Positions 32,301 to 44,194 of a stretch of 64,000 bases of DNA are shown piece by piece. How positions within the stretch are numbered: position 1 is the first letter of the stretch; each line of letters opens with the position of its first letter. The position numbers were made by a program, and so were the translations under genes. Source of the DNA: Tritrichomonas musculus (taxonomy: Eukaryota > Parabasalia > Tritrichomonadida > Tritrichomonadidae); assembly GCA_039105265.1 (NCBI GenBank), contig JAPFFF010000010.1, forward strand, positions 682,001-746,000. Reading direction: 5' to 3'. Under the pieces are notes generated by a model. That model saw nothing but the letters and a program-made list of their open reading frames with translations, was not told the DNA's origin and did no database searches.

Positions 32301-33611
32301 TACTTTTTTAAAATTTTCAATTACAGCTTTCAAATTTTATATGACAAATTAGAGAACCGCTAGAAAGTGATTTCTTTTTGTATAAAATGATTTTTATTTG
32401 AAAATCTTAGAATTCTATGGGAAATTAAGTTTTATTGAAATTCTAAAGTTTTTTCGAAAAACAATTATTTTAATGAAAAAAAAAATTTCCAAAATATGTG
32501 ATGCTTTTTTTATAAAATCTAAAATAATATGCATAATTTTAGATTTTTAAAATAAACATATACTTACCTATTTAAAATGTGGGATATTTTTATTTCATAT
32601 CACATGTCTTTTTTTTATCTTTCAAATTATTTTTTTTGAAAGATAAAAATGTTCACAAAAAGAAAACATAAAATAAAAATAAATGATTTAATTACAAAAT
32701 GCTCATAAATATTTTGAATTGTATTCCAATTTTTTTTTGTGAGTCCAATGGATAATATATAACAAAATTAAAACCAACTTAAAAAAGGGTTTAAATTAGA
32801 ACCAATATTGACTTATTTGAGTATATATTATATAATGAAAAAGAAAATAAATGCTCATATCTTGAAAACATCTAATAATTGTTAGATATGAAATTAAAAT
32901 AAAAAGAAAAAAAAGATAATAACTGCTTGTTTTTGCTTTGTTTCTTTTGTTCCATATGAAAGAATTATCTTTGTAATTGGGTGTGTCTTGATCATCAGAT
33001 ATGTTAACTAAACAGATGAAATATTCATTCAAAAAAAAAAAATTCTGAAAATTGTTGAAGATCTGATTTTAATATATTGTGAGTTGGAAATGAAATGGAC
33101 TTTCGAGTTCAAAAAACGGTGATATTTAATTATGTAAAAAAAAAAAAAAAAAATAAACGCACAAACAACACGTTTTTTTTATTTTGAAAAATTTCAAAGG
33201 TTTACAATTTAAAAAAAAGCTTTGTTGATATTTGATACTTTTCTTTTATAATAAAATAATACTTGAAAACAAAATTAATTTAACTAGTAATTTTTTTTAA
33301 TTTCAAAAATAAAAATTATTTTTTTATTCATTCATTAATAAGATAAATTAATTATAAATATAATGGTTTTTTTCTTTCAATTTTTTTTAAAAACAATTGA
33401 TTCATATCTTAAAATCAAATATATAAAATGTAATTATAAATATTTATTATAATCATAATTAAATATAATAAAACTAAATTAAAAATATATTAGAAGATTT
33501 TCTATTGAACTTTAATCAAAACAATACTTAAAATGATATCATGATATCCGTTTTTTTCTGTTTTTGTCTTTCAATTATAAAGACAATGCGATTTCACTTC
33601 ACTTTCCTTAA
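32301..33611. other. AT-rich region upstream of a transposase gene
   Basis: No gene is recognised. A minus-strand open frame at 32796-33032 is probably chance. Ends of the element carrying the 33612 transposase must lie here if it still has them, but I found none. Confidence 0.4.
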
Positions 33612-34796
33612 ATGAACATACCTGAAGCCACTCTAACAAACTATCTTATTTCCTCAGGGAATAGCCAACAAACGCATTATAGAGGTGTAATGGAAATGTC
33701 TCAAGCAGAGGTTGATCATATTAACAGAGAGGAAGAAGAAGAATTGGAGAAAATAGAAGAAAATACTATTTATAAGAAAATAAGTGACAATCCAGAAACT
33801 TTTTACCAATTTACAGGTTTCAGTATCCAGAATTTTGAAATCTTATTTGGACTTGTTGAGGAAGCCATAAGCCAGACACAAAGAGGAAGAAAGCCTAGAT
33901 TCACTCCATTAGATCAGTTTTTACTGTTTTTGCATTATCTCCGTACTTATCCAAGGATGGAAGCGATGAAAGCAGTTTTTAACCTGGAGCCTTCTACTTT
34001 TAAAAGCCTAATATCCAAAAACTTAAGCCTTATAGCACCTATATTGGAAGGTAAATTCATTAGAAAAAGAATCTTTGAAAGCCTTGATATTGATTCTCCT
34101 GAAGATTTTCCAGAATGCAAGTTTATAGTAGACGCTACAGTACAGAAGATCAACAAACCTTATACAGAATTTGATGAAGCCTCTAAATTTTTTTCGGGAA
34201 AGCACTATATATATTGTTTAAAATCGCAGGTGATTATCAATTTAAAAGGCTTAGCTGTGGATATTGTAACATCAATTCCTGGCTCTCACCACGATAAGTC
34301 AATTTTTGATAACAACATTGAAATTTTCTTAAGAAATTTTTCAGAATCTTTTACAATTTTAGCAGATAAAGGATATCAAGACCGAGCCTCTAAAATCCTT
34401 TTGACTCCAGTTAAAGGAAACTACCGTCAGTTAACGCCAGACCAATTAAGGAAAAACGAGAAAATATCCAAAATCAGGATATTAATCGAAAATTATTTTG
34501 GACGTTTAAAGGCAAAATTCAGCATAATGGAGCAGCAGTATCGTGGCTCACATGAACAATACAAAGATATATTTACCACTTGCTGCGCACTTGTAAATTT
34601 TGATATTATGTTTGGAAATCCTCTTCGAGAAGAAGACTATAAATACTTTTCACGATTCCGAGCAATAGTTCGAAGAGAAGTCATGGAAGAAAAAACAAAA
34701 TTATTTCAAAAAAAGCAAAAACAAAAACAAAAAAGAATATCAAAATATAAAAAACAACTTTTATTATTATCTAGTTCTTCTGATAGCCTAGATTAA
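33612..34796 (+). CDS. DDE_Tnp_4-type transposase (IS5/PIF-Harbinger-like)
   Basis: An intact 394-residue protein. Residues 84-130 contain a helix-turn-helix-like block (RKPRFTPLDQFLLFLHYL). The catalytic triad of the DDE superfamily endonuclease fold is visible as D174 (FIVDATVQK), D252 (ILADKGYQD) and E293 (ILIENYFGRLK), with the conserved GSHHDKSIF block at 224-232 between the first two. The C-terminus is a Lys/Gln-rich basic tail. The enzyme would cut and rejoin DNA at the ends of its own element. Codon use is less AT-biased than the surroundings. No terminal repeats were found in the flanks, so the parent element may be truncated. A host-domesticated role cannot be excluded. Confidence 0.9.
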   Translation: MNIPEATLTNYLISSGNSQQTHYRGVMEMSQAEVDHINREEEEELEKIEENTIYKKISDNPETFYQFTGFSIQNFEILFGLVEEAISQTQRGRKPRFTPLDQFLLFLHYLRTYPRMEAMKAVFNLEPSTFKSLISKNLSLIAPILEGKFIRKRIFESLDIDSPEDFPECKFIVDATVQKINKPYTEFDEASKFFSGKHYIYCLKSQVIINLKGLAVDIVTSIPGSHHDKSIFDNNIEIFLRNFSESFTILADKGYQDRASKILLTPVKGNYRQLTPDQLRKNEKISKIRILIENYFGRLKAKFSIMEQQYRGSHEQYKDIFTTCCALVNFDIMFGNPLREEDYKYFSRFRAIVRREVMEEKTKLFQKKQKQKQKRISKYKKQLLLLSSSSDSLD

Positions 34797-35747
34797 AATT
34801 AGTAATAATAAACACTTCTTTGGATTTATCCGTTTGTCTTTTCTTTCTTTTTTTTAAAATTTTTTATATCTTATTGAAATGTTGTCGTCTTTTTTTGTAT
34901 ATCTGTCAAAATATATTGGGTCATGAGCTTAACGAATATACTAGATATTAATTTTTTGCCCTATTGCTTGCAAAAAATATAAAAAATGAAAAGATATAGC
35001 TATTTTTTTTTAGATAAAAATTAAATAAATAACAACGGAGGTTTTTCAAAATAGCATTTAAATTTGTGAAACAATAAAAATATGACATTCAAAATTTAGT
35101 TAAATATTTGAAAAAGTTTAATTTTTTTAGAGTTATATTAAAAAATTTACGATCAAAAACCAGATTTTCGTTACTCGTCTATCCAACCAAATATTTGAAT
35201 TGATATATTTTAGTATATATTTTCTTTAAAAATATTAGTTTTTCTAATTAAAATTATAATTGTAAATAATTTTTTTAGCATTGTTGTAGATGGCATACTT
35301 ACCGTAATGCAAATAACAAACTACCTTGTGTAAAAATCAATTCCTATTTAATTTAATGCAAATTTTTATTAAGGAAAATCTGAAAGAGTCAGTTTATTTA
35401 TTCTTTTTTAATTATTTTGATCTCGTATTAAAAATATTAATAAACTTAATACATAGCAATACTATACATACACATATTAATATAATTATTAAAACAAAAT
35501 CAATTTTTAACTAATTTTCATGATAATAATATAATGATAAACAATTATATAATTTTGGTAATTTCCTTAAATCCAACAGGATTGCATTTGAAAATATATA
35601 TATTCCTTTTTGAACAAGGTTAGAATAATGGCTACTTTGTTTCAAATGATTTTTACTTATCATTTATCTCAAAATTTTTCAAAATTTTTAAAAATTTTAT
35701 TAAAAAAAATTTTCAAATAAAAAAATATTTTTATTCAAAAAAACTTA
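34797..35747. other. AT-rich region, no gene seen
   Basis: It lies between the DDE_Tnp_4 gene and the pogo-like element. The plus-strand open frame at about 35326-35514 is hydrophobic and unlike any known protein. Confidence 0.4.
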
Positions 35748-37972
35748 ACGTTCCTTAAATAGTCTGTAAGTTCTTAAATAGTATGGAAGCAAAACGGTTT
35801 TTAGAAAATTTTTATTTTTTTCCACCATTTTTTTTTTATTTTATTCCACTCTTTCCTCTTTTTTGATTTTATTTGTTTGCTATAGATTATAATAAAATTT
35901 TTCTATACATTTTTAGCTTTTTTTTAATCAAATGTATTAAATTTCAGCAGACAAATTCTCTCAATTAAGGATTATTTTGCTATTTCCTATTATAAAATTA
36001 TCTAATTATCTCGCATTTTTGGTTTATTCAATTTGGGTCATTAAATATTAGATAAGATTCATCAAAATTTATTTCATGCGCAAATGAGCATTTATATTTG
36101 AAATAATTCTTTATACTTTAGTAAATTATACAATTTTCAAAACAAAATTTAGCGAAAATAAAAAAAGATTTAGATATTTTTTTTTATTAATTTATTTTAT
36201 TATTTCTTATTATTAGTTTTTCATTTCGGTTACTCATAAGAATAATATCCAGCAGGAAGTTTGGGTAAATTCGACAAAAGTTTGCAATCATTATGTTGAA
36301 TTGAAATAATTTCTTTAACAATGTCTAAGTAACTTTTGCGTCTGCTATCATCAATTTGACATAGATATGAAAACTTATCAACATCTTTAATTCTATCGGC
36401 GATTTCCAAAATTTTTTCTGATTTTGTAATTATCTGTCCTGAAATAATTAACCGGTTTTCGTTTCTTTTTTGCCTTTCTTGGTATCTTCGTCTCTCTTCT
36501 TCTGAAAGTTCATGTACAAAAATAGAATTAAGAACTTCGTTTTTATTTAGTGGAAATATACCTGTTTTCTGTGCTGATTTTTCTGTCATTATAGGATTTG
36601 CTACAATGCTTTGACTGCTGCTAATCGTATTTTGGCAGCCTGTGAAGGTAAAGATATATCATTTCCAATAAAAGTTAATAATTTCTCAAATTTCTTAGAA
36701 AAGGAACTTTTTAAGGGAAAACCTAAAACCACGTCAAACATTTGAAGTATGTGCGAGGTGTGAGATGGTATTATTAAAACTGATATATAGAATCTTCTAA
36801 ATAAATCCAAAGCGAGGGGATTCTCCCGACTCGTGTGGCCATCTAATATGAGTAGAACAGGAGAGTCTTGGCATTTGAGTCTTAATTTATCTCTATATAT
36901 ACAAATACAATTAATGAAATGAAAAGTCCATAACAGAAAAAGATCTCTGGTCATATAACCGTTAGAACTTGAAGATATAAAAATTTGTTCTGTTTGAGAT
37001 AATTCTTCAAGCTCATTTGGTAAATTCTGTAAATTAGTTAAAATGATAAATGGTGGAAGAGAATTTCCAGCAACACAATGACACATCATTGCAGAGATGT
37101 GCTTCATGTCGGGATATTTCTCGTGAAATACAACTTTTACGTCATCAGGAACAACATAACTTTTACGAGGCAAAACTTCAACCATTGTTTCATCGGCTCC
37201 AAAAATGAGAAACTTTTTGAATGATCGTATAAAATCTGAAAATTTTAGAAAAAAGTTTTCAACAACCTGATTGCTACAGCTATCTAACCTTTTTTCATCA
37301 ATTAATCTTCGGTTTATAATATGTGATTCTAGTTCTTCTAAAATCCCATTAATCCATGGACGAGTAGGAGGATTAATGAAGTATTTATTTAGTTTATGGA
37401 CTAAGTTATTTGACTTTATTTCTTTGAGAAAACAAATTGCTTCATGAATTCTGTTCATTTTAATTCTTTGAGCTTCATCAATCACTTCTGTACAATCAAG
37501 AGGATGTCCAAATTCTTGAGAATCTTTCACTAATTCTTTAAGTTGACGAAAATCATCAGAGCAGAGGTATGGATCAGTACCACCTTTCATGCCAGGCTCC
37601 CAAAAATAACCAATGGAAGCTCGCTTTAGTGCCTTGATAATTTGTTATCATATAAATGAATACCAAACCTTTCAAAAAAGGAAGAGCATATAGATTCATA
37701 TGTTTCTCCTTCTAGTCTTTGTTCAATTATGAACTTTTGGTAGTTTGAAAGATCGCTCAGAGCCAAGTGGTGCATGGCCTTGTAGTAAACAATGGTCTAT
37801 AATTAATTCAATTTTCAAAAAAACTGATCAAAAATTTAATTGAAATTACAGAAAATAAGTGTGGAAGTAAGAACTTTTTAAATGACAATGAATACTCGTT
37901 TATAAAAAAAATAATTCAAAAAGTTCTTTGCTTCCATACTATTTAAAAACTTCCACACTATTTAATAAACGT
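35748..37972 (-). mobile_element. pogo-like DNA transposon with TA duplication
   Basis: The ends are imperfect inverted repeats of about 52 bp. The left reads ACGTTCCTTAAATAGTCTG and then TTAAATAGTATGGAAGCAAA. The right, reverse-complemented, reads ACGTTTATTAAATAGTGTGG and then the same TTAAATAGTATGGAAGCAAA. Each end thus carries two copies of TTAAATAGTNTGG. TA flanks both sides (35746-35747, 37973-37974). The element contains one transposase gene (36230-37775), broken by two frameshifts. It is otherwise complete in structure at 2.2 kb. Confidence 0.9.
36230..37775 (-). pseudogene. DDE_1 (pogo/Tigger-type) transposase with two frameshifts
   Basis: The gene starts at ATG 37775 (MHHLALSDLSNYQKFIIEQR), a helix-turn-helix-like N-terminus. 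Near 37625 the frame shifts, and the main frame (37590-36601) continues through RASIGYFWEPGMKGG and carries the triad: D133 in GADETMVEV, D250 in LLILDGHTSR and D286 in SHILQMFDVV, counted from ATG 37590. The block IPSHTSH is typical of DDE_1. A second shift near 36601 separates the C-terminal 119 residues (NPIMTEKSAQKTGIFPLNK to SYE). Only these two indels disrupt it, so loss of activity is recent. Confidence 0.88.
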
Positions 37973-38622
37973 TAGTTTTTTCGAAAAAAAATATTTTTAT
38001 ATAAAAAACTTTGTATAAAAAAAATGTAAGTTTTATTGAAAAAAAATCAGTTATATCAATTAGCGAAAAGAATTTTGGCGGTTCTCTATTGTATATTATT
38101 TAAATAAAAGTTATTCAATAATTATATATTCTCTCAAATAAACAATGTATAAATTATGATTTATAATTTATATATAAAATAATTACCAAGATTATTATAG
38201 CTTATAAAATACGGAAAAACATTATTTATGAATGGTCTTAACGTAAATTATCAATTTATCAAACTTTTCAGTTAAAATTAACCGCTTCTAATAAATAACA
38301 TGGCTGATCTCGAAATTTACTATATGCTAACCTTTAGCACCTAAAGCAAAACATAACACCGTTCTCAGAGTAATTACTTTCTTCAATGCAAATATAAATG
38401 AAGATTCCGAAGAAAATATGCTACAAACTGATTTAAAGCCAAAGTTCAGTAAAATGTGCAGAGAACATTTAAATATTGCATTTTCAATATAATGTACAAA
38501 GATATTACTTGACAATATATTTATTAATTCTACAGTGGTTCATATAAGAATTTTGTTAATCACTCGCATGAGTGATAGTTTCCAAAAATGGAGTCAGATC
38601 TTTTCTAAGGCCTTTCCTTCTA
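37973..38622. other. AT-rich spacer with dispersed repeat
   Basis: Positions 38033-38084 match 46873-46924 at about 83 percent (52 bp, TTATTGAAAAAAA start and GCGGTTC end). No gene recognised. Confidence 0.5.
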
Positions 38623-38999
38623 AGTAGTATAGGGTAGACGCGTTTCGATACCTATCAAAACACCATCAAATCTCCACAACTGATTTATCGTGTATTAATT
38701 ATCACTCACGTCATCCTCACCATGAAAACACACATCACATCGTTCCAGAGCGCTCGCGTACGTCATGTCATGCGTGTGAAATCGATACCAGAACGTGATT
38801 CGTTGCATTCGAATTCGACCTCCAGATCACTTGTGTGCAATTTCCGAAAATCGACTTAAAACCCTGCAAATGAGCTAATCTTAAGGTTTTTGAGACGAGT
38901 GAGACCCTGCACTATAAAGATTGTAGGATTCCTAGGAATTTGGGGGAGCTAGAATAGGAATCCGTATCTTACCGGCGAACGCGTCTACCCTATACTACT
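38623..38999. mobile_element. GC-richer short inverted-repeat element with 5-bp target duplication
   Basis: The ends are AGTAGTATAGGGTAGACGCG on both sides (right end reverse-complemented), flanked by TTCTA exactly (38618-38622 and 39000-39004). The 377-bp body is far richer in G+C than its surroundings (28 of 60 bases in 38761-38820). It has no significant open frame. Family is unknown: a 5-bp duplication fits neither mariner (2) nor hAT (8). Confidence 0.88.
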
Positions 39000-39197
39000 T
39001 TCTATATCTTTTTTGAATGTTTTTTTTTTTTGAATGTATTCTTCTTTTGAAAAAGTGGAAGTAGCTCATATTCATTAGATTATTAACTTTTTTATTTTCA
39101 TTTTATTGCAAGCATCTTCAGATGAATGAGATAAAATTATTAAAAAATTAACTTATAAGTAAGTCTAAAGATTTTTAATAAGTTAAAAAATGATGTC

Positions 39198-40920
39198 TTA
39201 AATATTTGCAAATAATTGACGAATAGTATCATCATCAACTAATCTGTCATCTGACTCATCGTCAAAGTATTCATTATTAAACTTCATCTCGAATCGAATG
39301 TTCATTATAGAATTTAAAATGTCTGGTTTCAAGCAGCTTCTTTGAGGATTGTGGACATATTTTAACTGAGAAAATACTCTTTCGCAAAGTGCTTCTGAAG
39401 ATGGAAGCACCAAAACTCTAATTGCTATTTGCGAAAGATCGTAAAACGTCATTTCAACCTCATCTTTTACAAATTTTATTGCTACTTGAGATTTCCAGTA
39501 GTCAATTGGCGATTCGAAGTATGAAGTGCTGTCGCTAATATAATATGCAAGTGCAGCTTGTGATTTAGCTTTTAAGATCCTTAACGTCTAAGTCAAATGA
39601 CTCAAGACGTTTTTGCTCTTCTTCTGATAATTTTTCCAAAAATGTGATTTTAGTTATTATCTCATCATTTTTGGCAATACGCTTTTTCCACCATAACTTT
39701 CCTTTTGGCGTCAGAATGTAGATCAGCATTGCGATAGTAGAATCGCATGTGTTAGAAAAACGATAATCGATACTATTGAGGATAATTGGCGCAATTCTGT
39801 TTCTATAATTTCTTTTAGTTTAAATAATTCTTTGAACTCTTCTCCTGTTGTGCAATAATTACTTTCAACGATACATGTAAAGTCATTGATAGGCTTCAAA
39901 ATGTCATGAACTTCTTGTTAATCTTGAATACTTTTTAGATCTATATTGGAATCATTTTTTGTGTCTATAAAATAGTTTATAGTTTTATCAATATCTTCAT
40001 AGTTTTGTAAAATATATTCAATTATTTTGAGAACTGAATTCCATCTTATCTCTGAAAAGTGGGAGCCCTGTTTAAACCTATTTCATCACAATTACTTTTT
40101 ATCTGATTTTTCTTTAATCATTTAACGATAAATTTTCTTTGATATGTTACTTCGTGAAGAAATCGTGTAAAGTCAATATCTTTGAGAAATAATTGCGTTG
40201 TATGAGCTGCGCATGAAAATCTGAGGAGGGGAACGTTATATGTGCCATATATAAAATCTGATGGAATTTGGTTGCAGGCTGATTTTATGTTAGGACCATT
40301 GCCAGTATACCAACAACAGAGATATTTTTTCCTTTAATTTTTGAATAATATTTAATATTTCGTTTTTTATCGTATTTGCGTCAGTTTTCAACATTTTAAA
40401 GTAATTTGATGTGTTTAATTTTACCTGGCGAAAAGAGTGCAAATTCATAAAAGTTAGTAGTCCAAGATGTTGAGCCATCAACAACTAATGAAACTATTGA
40501 ATTATGAAAATCGGAGTAAGTTTCTTTATATATTTGATTGGAAAATGCTTTAACAACTCTTCTTATTGAATAAGAAGTTGGAATTTCTCTATCTGAAATA
40601 CCAAGAAAATTCAATAATTTAATAAAATACAGCTTATCAATATGCAAAAATGCAATATTGCAACCTATAACCATGTTAATTATTTTTTTCTCTAGTTCAG
40701 AAGCAAAGATTTCGACTTCTTCTTCTTCTTCAGTTTTTTGTTGTTTGAAATCGGTGATCTCTTTTTTAGTATGCTTTAATGTACCTTTGCATATTTTACG
40801 GTGTGCATAGTACGACTTATGATTAGTGAAGCACGTTAAGCATTTATCGCATTTTGCTTTGTAAATTAATCGATTGCCTATGCGGCGGTACGATTTAAAT
40901 TTGGTGCAATGCTCCAATTT
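39198..40920 (-). pseudogene. hAT-family transposase, degraded
   Basis: The N-terminal frame (40917-40396) has a zinc-finger-like KCDKC...YYAHRKIC block and the first catalytic motif LVVDGSTSWTTNFYEFALF. After several frame changes the C-terminal frame (39452-39198, extending back to about 39580) shows the hAT dimerisation domain: YWKSQVAIKFVKDE, LPSSEALCERVFSQLKYVHN, SCLKPDILNSIMNIRFEM. The N-terminus runs into a T-run with no ATG. At least three frame disruptions are visible. It is unrelated in detail to the intact hAT gene at 49746. No terminal repeats could be assigned. Confidence 0.82.
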
Positions 40921-41155
40921 TTTTTTTTTTTTTTTTTGAAATCGTTTAAATTAAATTAATAAATGTAAATTAAAATCGTTTAGATTAAATTGAGAGCCTT
41001 CTTAACCTTTTTATAACTTTTTCACTTGCAAAAAGATAAACTTCCAAATAAATCATTCAATATTTAAAACAAACTATTCAATATTTGAAATAGATTCTTA
41101 GAAATCGTAAGTATGCACGCGAAAATAACAAAACAAAGTTTATGAACATTTTCAT

Positions 41156-43059
41156 AGAGGCGCGAGAGTTAAAATAACGTATTTTTTTAATTTAATTTAT
41201 ATTTATCTCCATAAATAAAAAATATTTTTCAAAAACAATTTCAAAATTATATATATATATATATATATAATAGGGTTGCCTAGGGTCAAAAAATTGAAGA
41301 AATGGGCAGCCCACTGGGCAATTGAGCTTCAAGAATTATGATGAAGTGATGTGATCAATTTTTCAATGTAAAGGCCACTTTTTAAGGACGTCCTTAGAGA
41401 GTGAACTTTTCGGTATTGAAAAAAAGCATAGAATATATGTCAATATTTCCAAAATATGAAAATGATGATATTTGTTCTGAATTTGATTGCGAGTTGTGGA
41501 ATGTAGTTGAATTTGAATCTAATAATTCATCATTTTCATCATTTTATTATGATTTGAACTAAAAAAATCGGTAATGTGCCCTTTGTTCATGGAATTCTTT
41601 TTATTTATTTTGTGAATTCTGTTAATTAAAATATCTTTTTTAAATATTATATCTTTTCTTAATTATTTTAAACAATATATTTATATATTATATTTTTTAA
41701 TGAGCATCTATTTTTAATATGTAATAATATTATGATTAGATATACTTTAAATGAGAATATTCATAAATATTTATTTTTTTAATTTATTAAAGTATTCAAT
41801 AACAAAAATAAAATTATTTTAATTTGTTTAATATTTTATTTATATTATATATGATCTTTAAATATATTGATATTTATAACAATTTATTATCCTAATTTTA
41901 TGATTATATTAATGAAATATCATGCAAAAAATCCATTCCAAACTATATTTTATTTATATACAAAAAGATGTTTGAATTATTATATTTTCTCAAACACAAT
42001 AATCAATTAATATCATATATTAAAGAAAAGATAATGATTTAAAAAGAAAAATATTAAAAATAGCTTTTGAATTTATCATATAACTTCCCTTGGGCTAGCC
42101 CAGCCCCGATTAAAAAGGATTGAAAAAATGGGCTATCGTCGCTGCCCAGCCACTTTGCCCAGGGCAAATTTTTATTTTTTAACTGAAAAATTGAATGAAA
42201 ACATAGAAAAGTATCCAGCCCAATAGAATTTGTAAATAACAACAGAATTTATCTTTGAAAAAATTGAATAGATAAACAAATAAATAAAAAAATAAAAACT
42301 CCAAAATATCTATTTTAATTTTAATTTTATTTTAATATTTTTATGCAAAACCACATATTTAAAATATTCATATTTTTAAGAAAAGCTAAAAATAATATAA
42401 AATCAACAAATAATTTGCTTATCCCCGTTGGGTTATCAAAATAGCTTGGGTGGGCAGCTTTTTTGCCCAAACCGTGCCAAATGCAACCATAATATATAAG
42501 TATTATTTATGAAATATAATCATTCATCATCATAAAATAATAAAAACAAAAGTTTATACACCAACAAAAATCATAAAAAAATCAATTTTACAAAAAAATG
42601 ATTTATGAATCAATTTTTTAATAGTAAAAATAATTATAACAATAAATGATTAATAGTCTTTACTTATAAATTTAATAAACAAGTTATTGTGCCGGGCAGA
42701 AAATGAAAAGAAATGCTATTAAAATGGAAAATATCGTCGTACATCAATTATATATCAGTTTTAACATATTCATTTATATTTTATACATATATAAAATTTT
42801 AAGTTAAAATCTTACGCCCAAATTTTTGGCCAAGAACAAAATGAGGTAATTCTAAGGTTACCATAATAATATGACCAAAAATAAATTGAATTTTTATTTT
42901 ATTTTGAATTAACTTATTCTCAATTTTTTAAAACATTCATATTTTATTCCCATCCAAAAATAATCCATTAATATTTTGAAATTTTATTTTAAACATAAAT
43001 ATTTTTTAATTTTAAAATATTAAAAAAATCAGAAATATGTTTTCAGCTCTCGCACCTCT
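41156..43059. mobile_element. hAT-type non-autonomous element (family AGAGG), carrying a nested element
   Basis: The left end is AGAGGCGCGAGAGTTAAAAT. The right end (reverse complement) is AGAGGTGCGAGAGCTGAAAA. The 8-bp ATTTTCAT flanks both ends exactly (41148-41155, 43060-43067). The body has no transposase and is interrupted by the element at 41271-42491. It belongs with 43653-44998, and perhaps 29133, by its ends. Confidence 0.9.
41271..42491. mobile_element. hAT-type element nested in 41156-43059
   Basis: The left end is TAGGGTTGCCTAGGGTC and the right end (reverse complement) is TATGGTTGCATTTGGCA. ATATATAA flanks both sides (41263-41270, 42492-42499), though in AT-rich DNA this 8-mer is less decisive. 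Subterminal GGGCA/TGCCC motifs cluster at both ends and in the middle (42090-42170), typical of transposase-binding arrays. Confidence 0.78.
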
Positions 43060-43298
43060 ATTTTCATGATCATTCAGATATTCATTTTGAATGAATCATT
43101 TACAATGTATATTTTACATAAACAATCTTTATATTTAATAAAAAAAATTGAAAACTAAATTTAAAAAAATCCGTTTCAATTATGGTCAAATTTTGACCAT
43201 AATGATCAACTTTTTGATTACCAAAAAATTTTTTATACAATAACTTGAAAATCATTCCATATTCGCTTTTTGGATTATTACACTATTCATGTTTTCAA
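43060..43298. other. AT-rich spacer between elements
   Basis: No gene or repeat recognised. Confidence 0.4.
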
Positions 43299-44161
43299 CA
43301 GGGATGCTTATCGATAAACCGTTTTATTTGTCATCGGATGGTTATCGATAATCCGATAATATCGATAAAAAACCGTCCGATGAATGATGAGTATCGATAA
43401 ATACATTTTTCTAACCGTCCGATAAATGACGAAATATTCACTTTCTTCAAATATATTAATGAATTTTTTTTAGGTTGAATACTTTTGAATTGAAATACAG
43501 GAATTTTTATATTTCACATATCCACAGAAATAACAATTATAATTATTTTTTTTTCAAAATTAATATTTTATTTAAGACATAAATTTATTGGTAGCTCACT
43601 TTTCTTTAGAAAAAATAAAACTTTCTGATGATAATTATTATCTATCATCAAAAGAAGTGCAGGGACTAAAATAACGTATTTTGTCTATTTAATATTTTGC
43701 TTTTATTTCCTTTAATATTTTCTATCTCAATAATTTTATTATATTTTTATTTTAAACATTTATTGTATTATATGAAATACTTATTGTTTTGATTATTTAT
43801 TCAAAGGGAAAGAAGTTACTTAATTGCCAAAAATCATTAAATATATATAAATATCTTAATGAAAAAATATTTTTAATTCATAATTATCGTATATTTAACT
43901 AATAAATATAATATTAATATTTAATAATTATTTGTATAAAATAAAACAATTTTTTTCATGAAAAAAAATAAAATTTAAAAAAAAATGTATTTTACAACTC
44001 ATTTTTTGGAATGGTTGTTTAATTCTCAAGGGATAACTATATATCAATTTATAGGATAATTAATATATATCACAATAAATATATGAAAATAAAAAACGAC
44101 TCATCAGGCGTAGCTGCGTTTTAACCTTTAATTTTTTTAAAAAAATTTAAATTTTTGAATG

Positions 44162-44194
<33 letters not shown>

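Noticed and set aside
32796-33032. Minus-strand frame of 78 codons upstream of the DDE_Tnp_4 gene
   Set aside because: Mostly hydrophobic AT-driven residues, with no conserved motif or neighbouring support.
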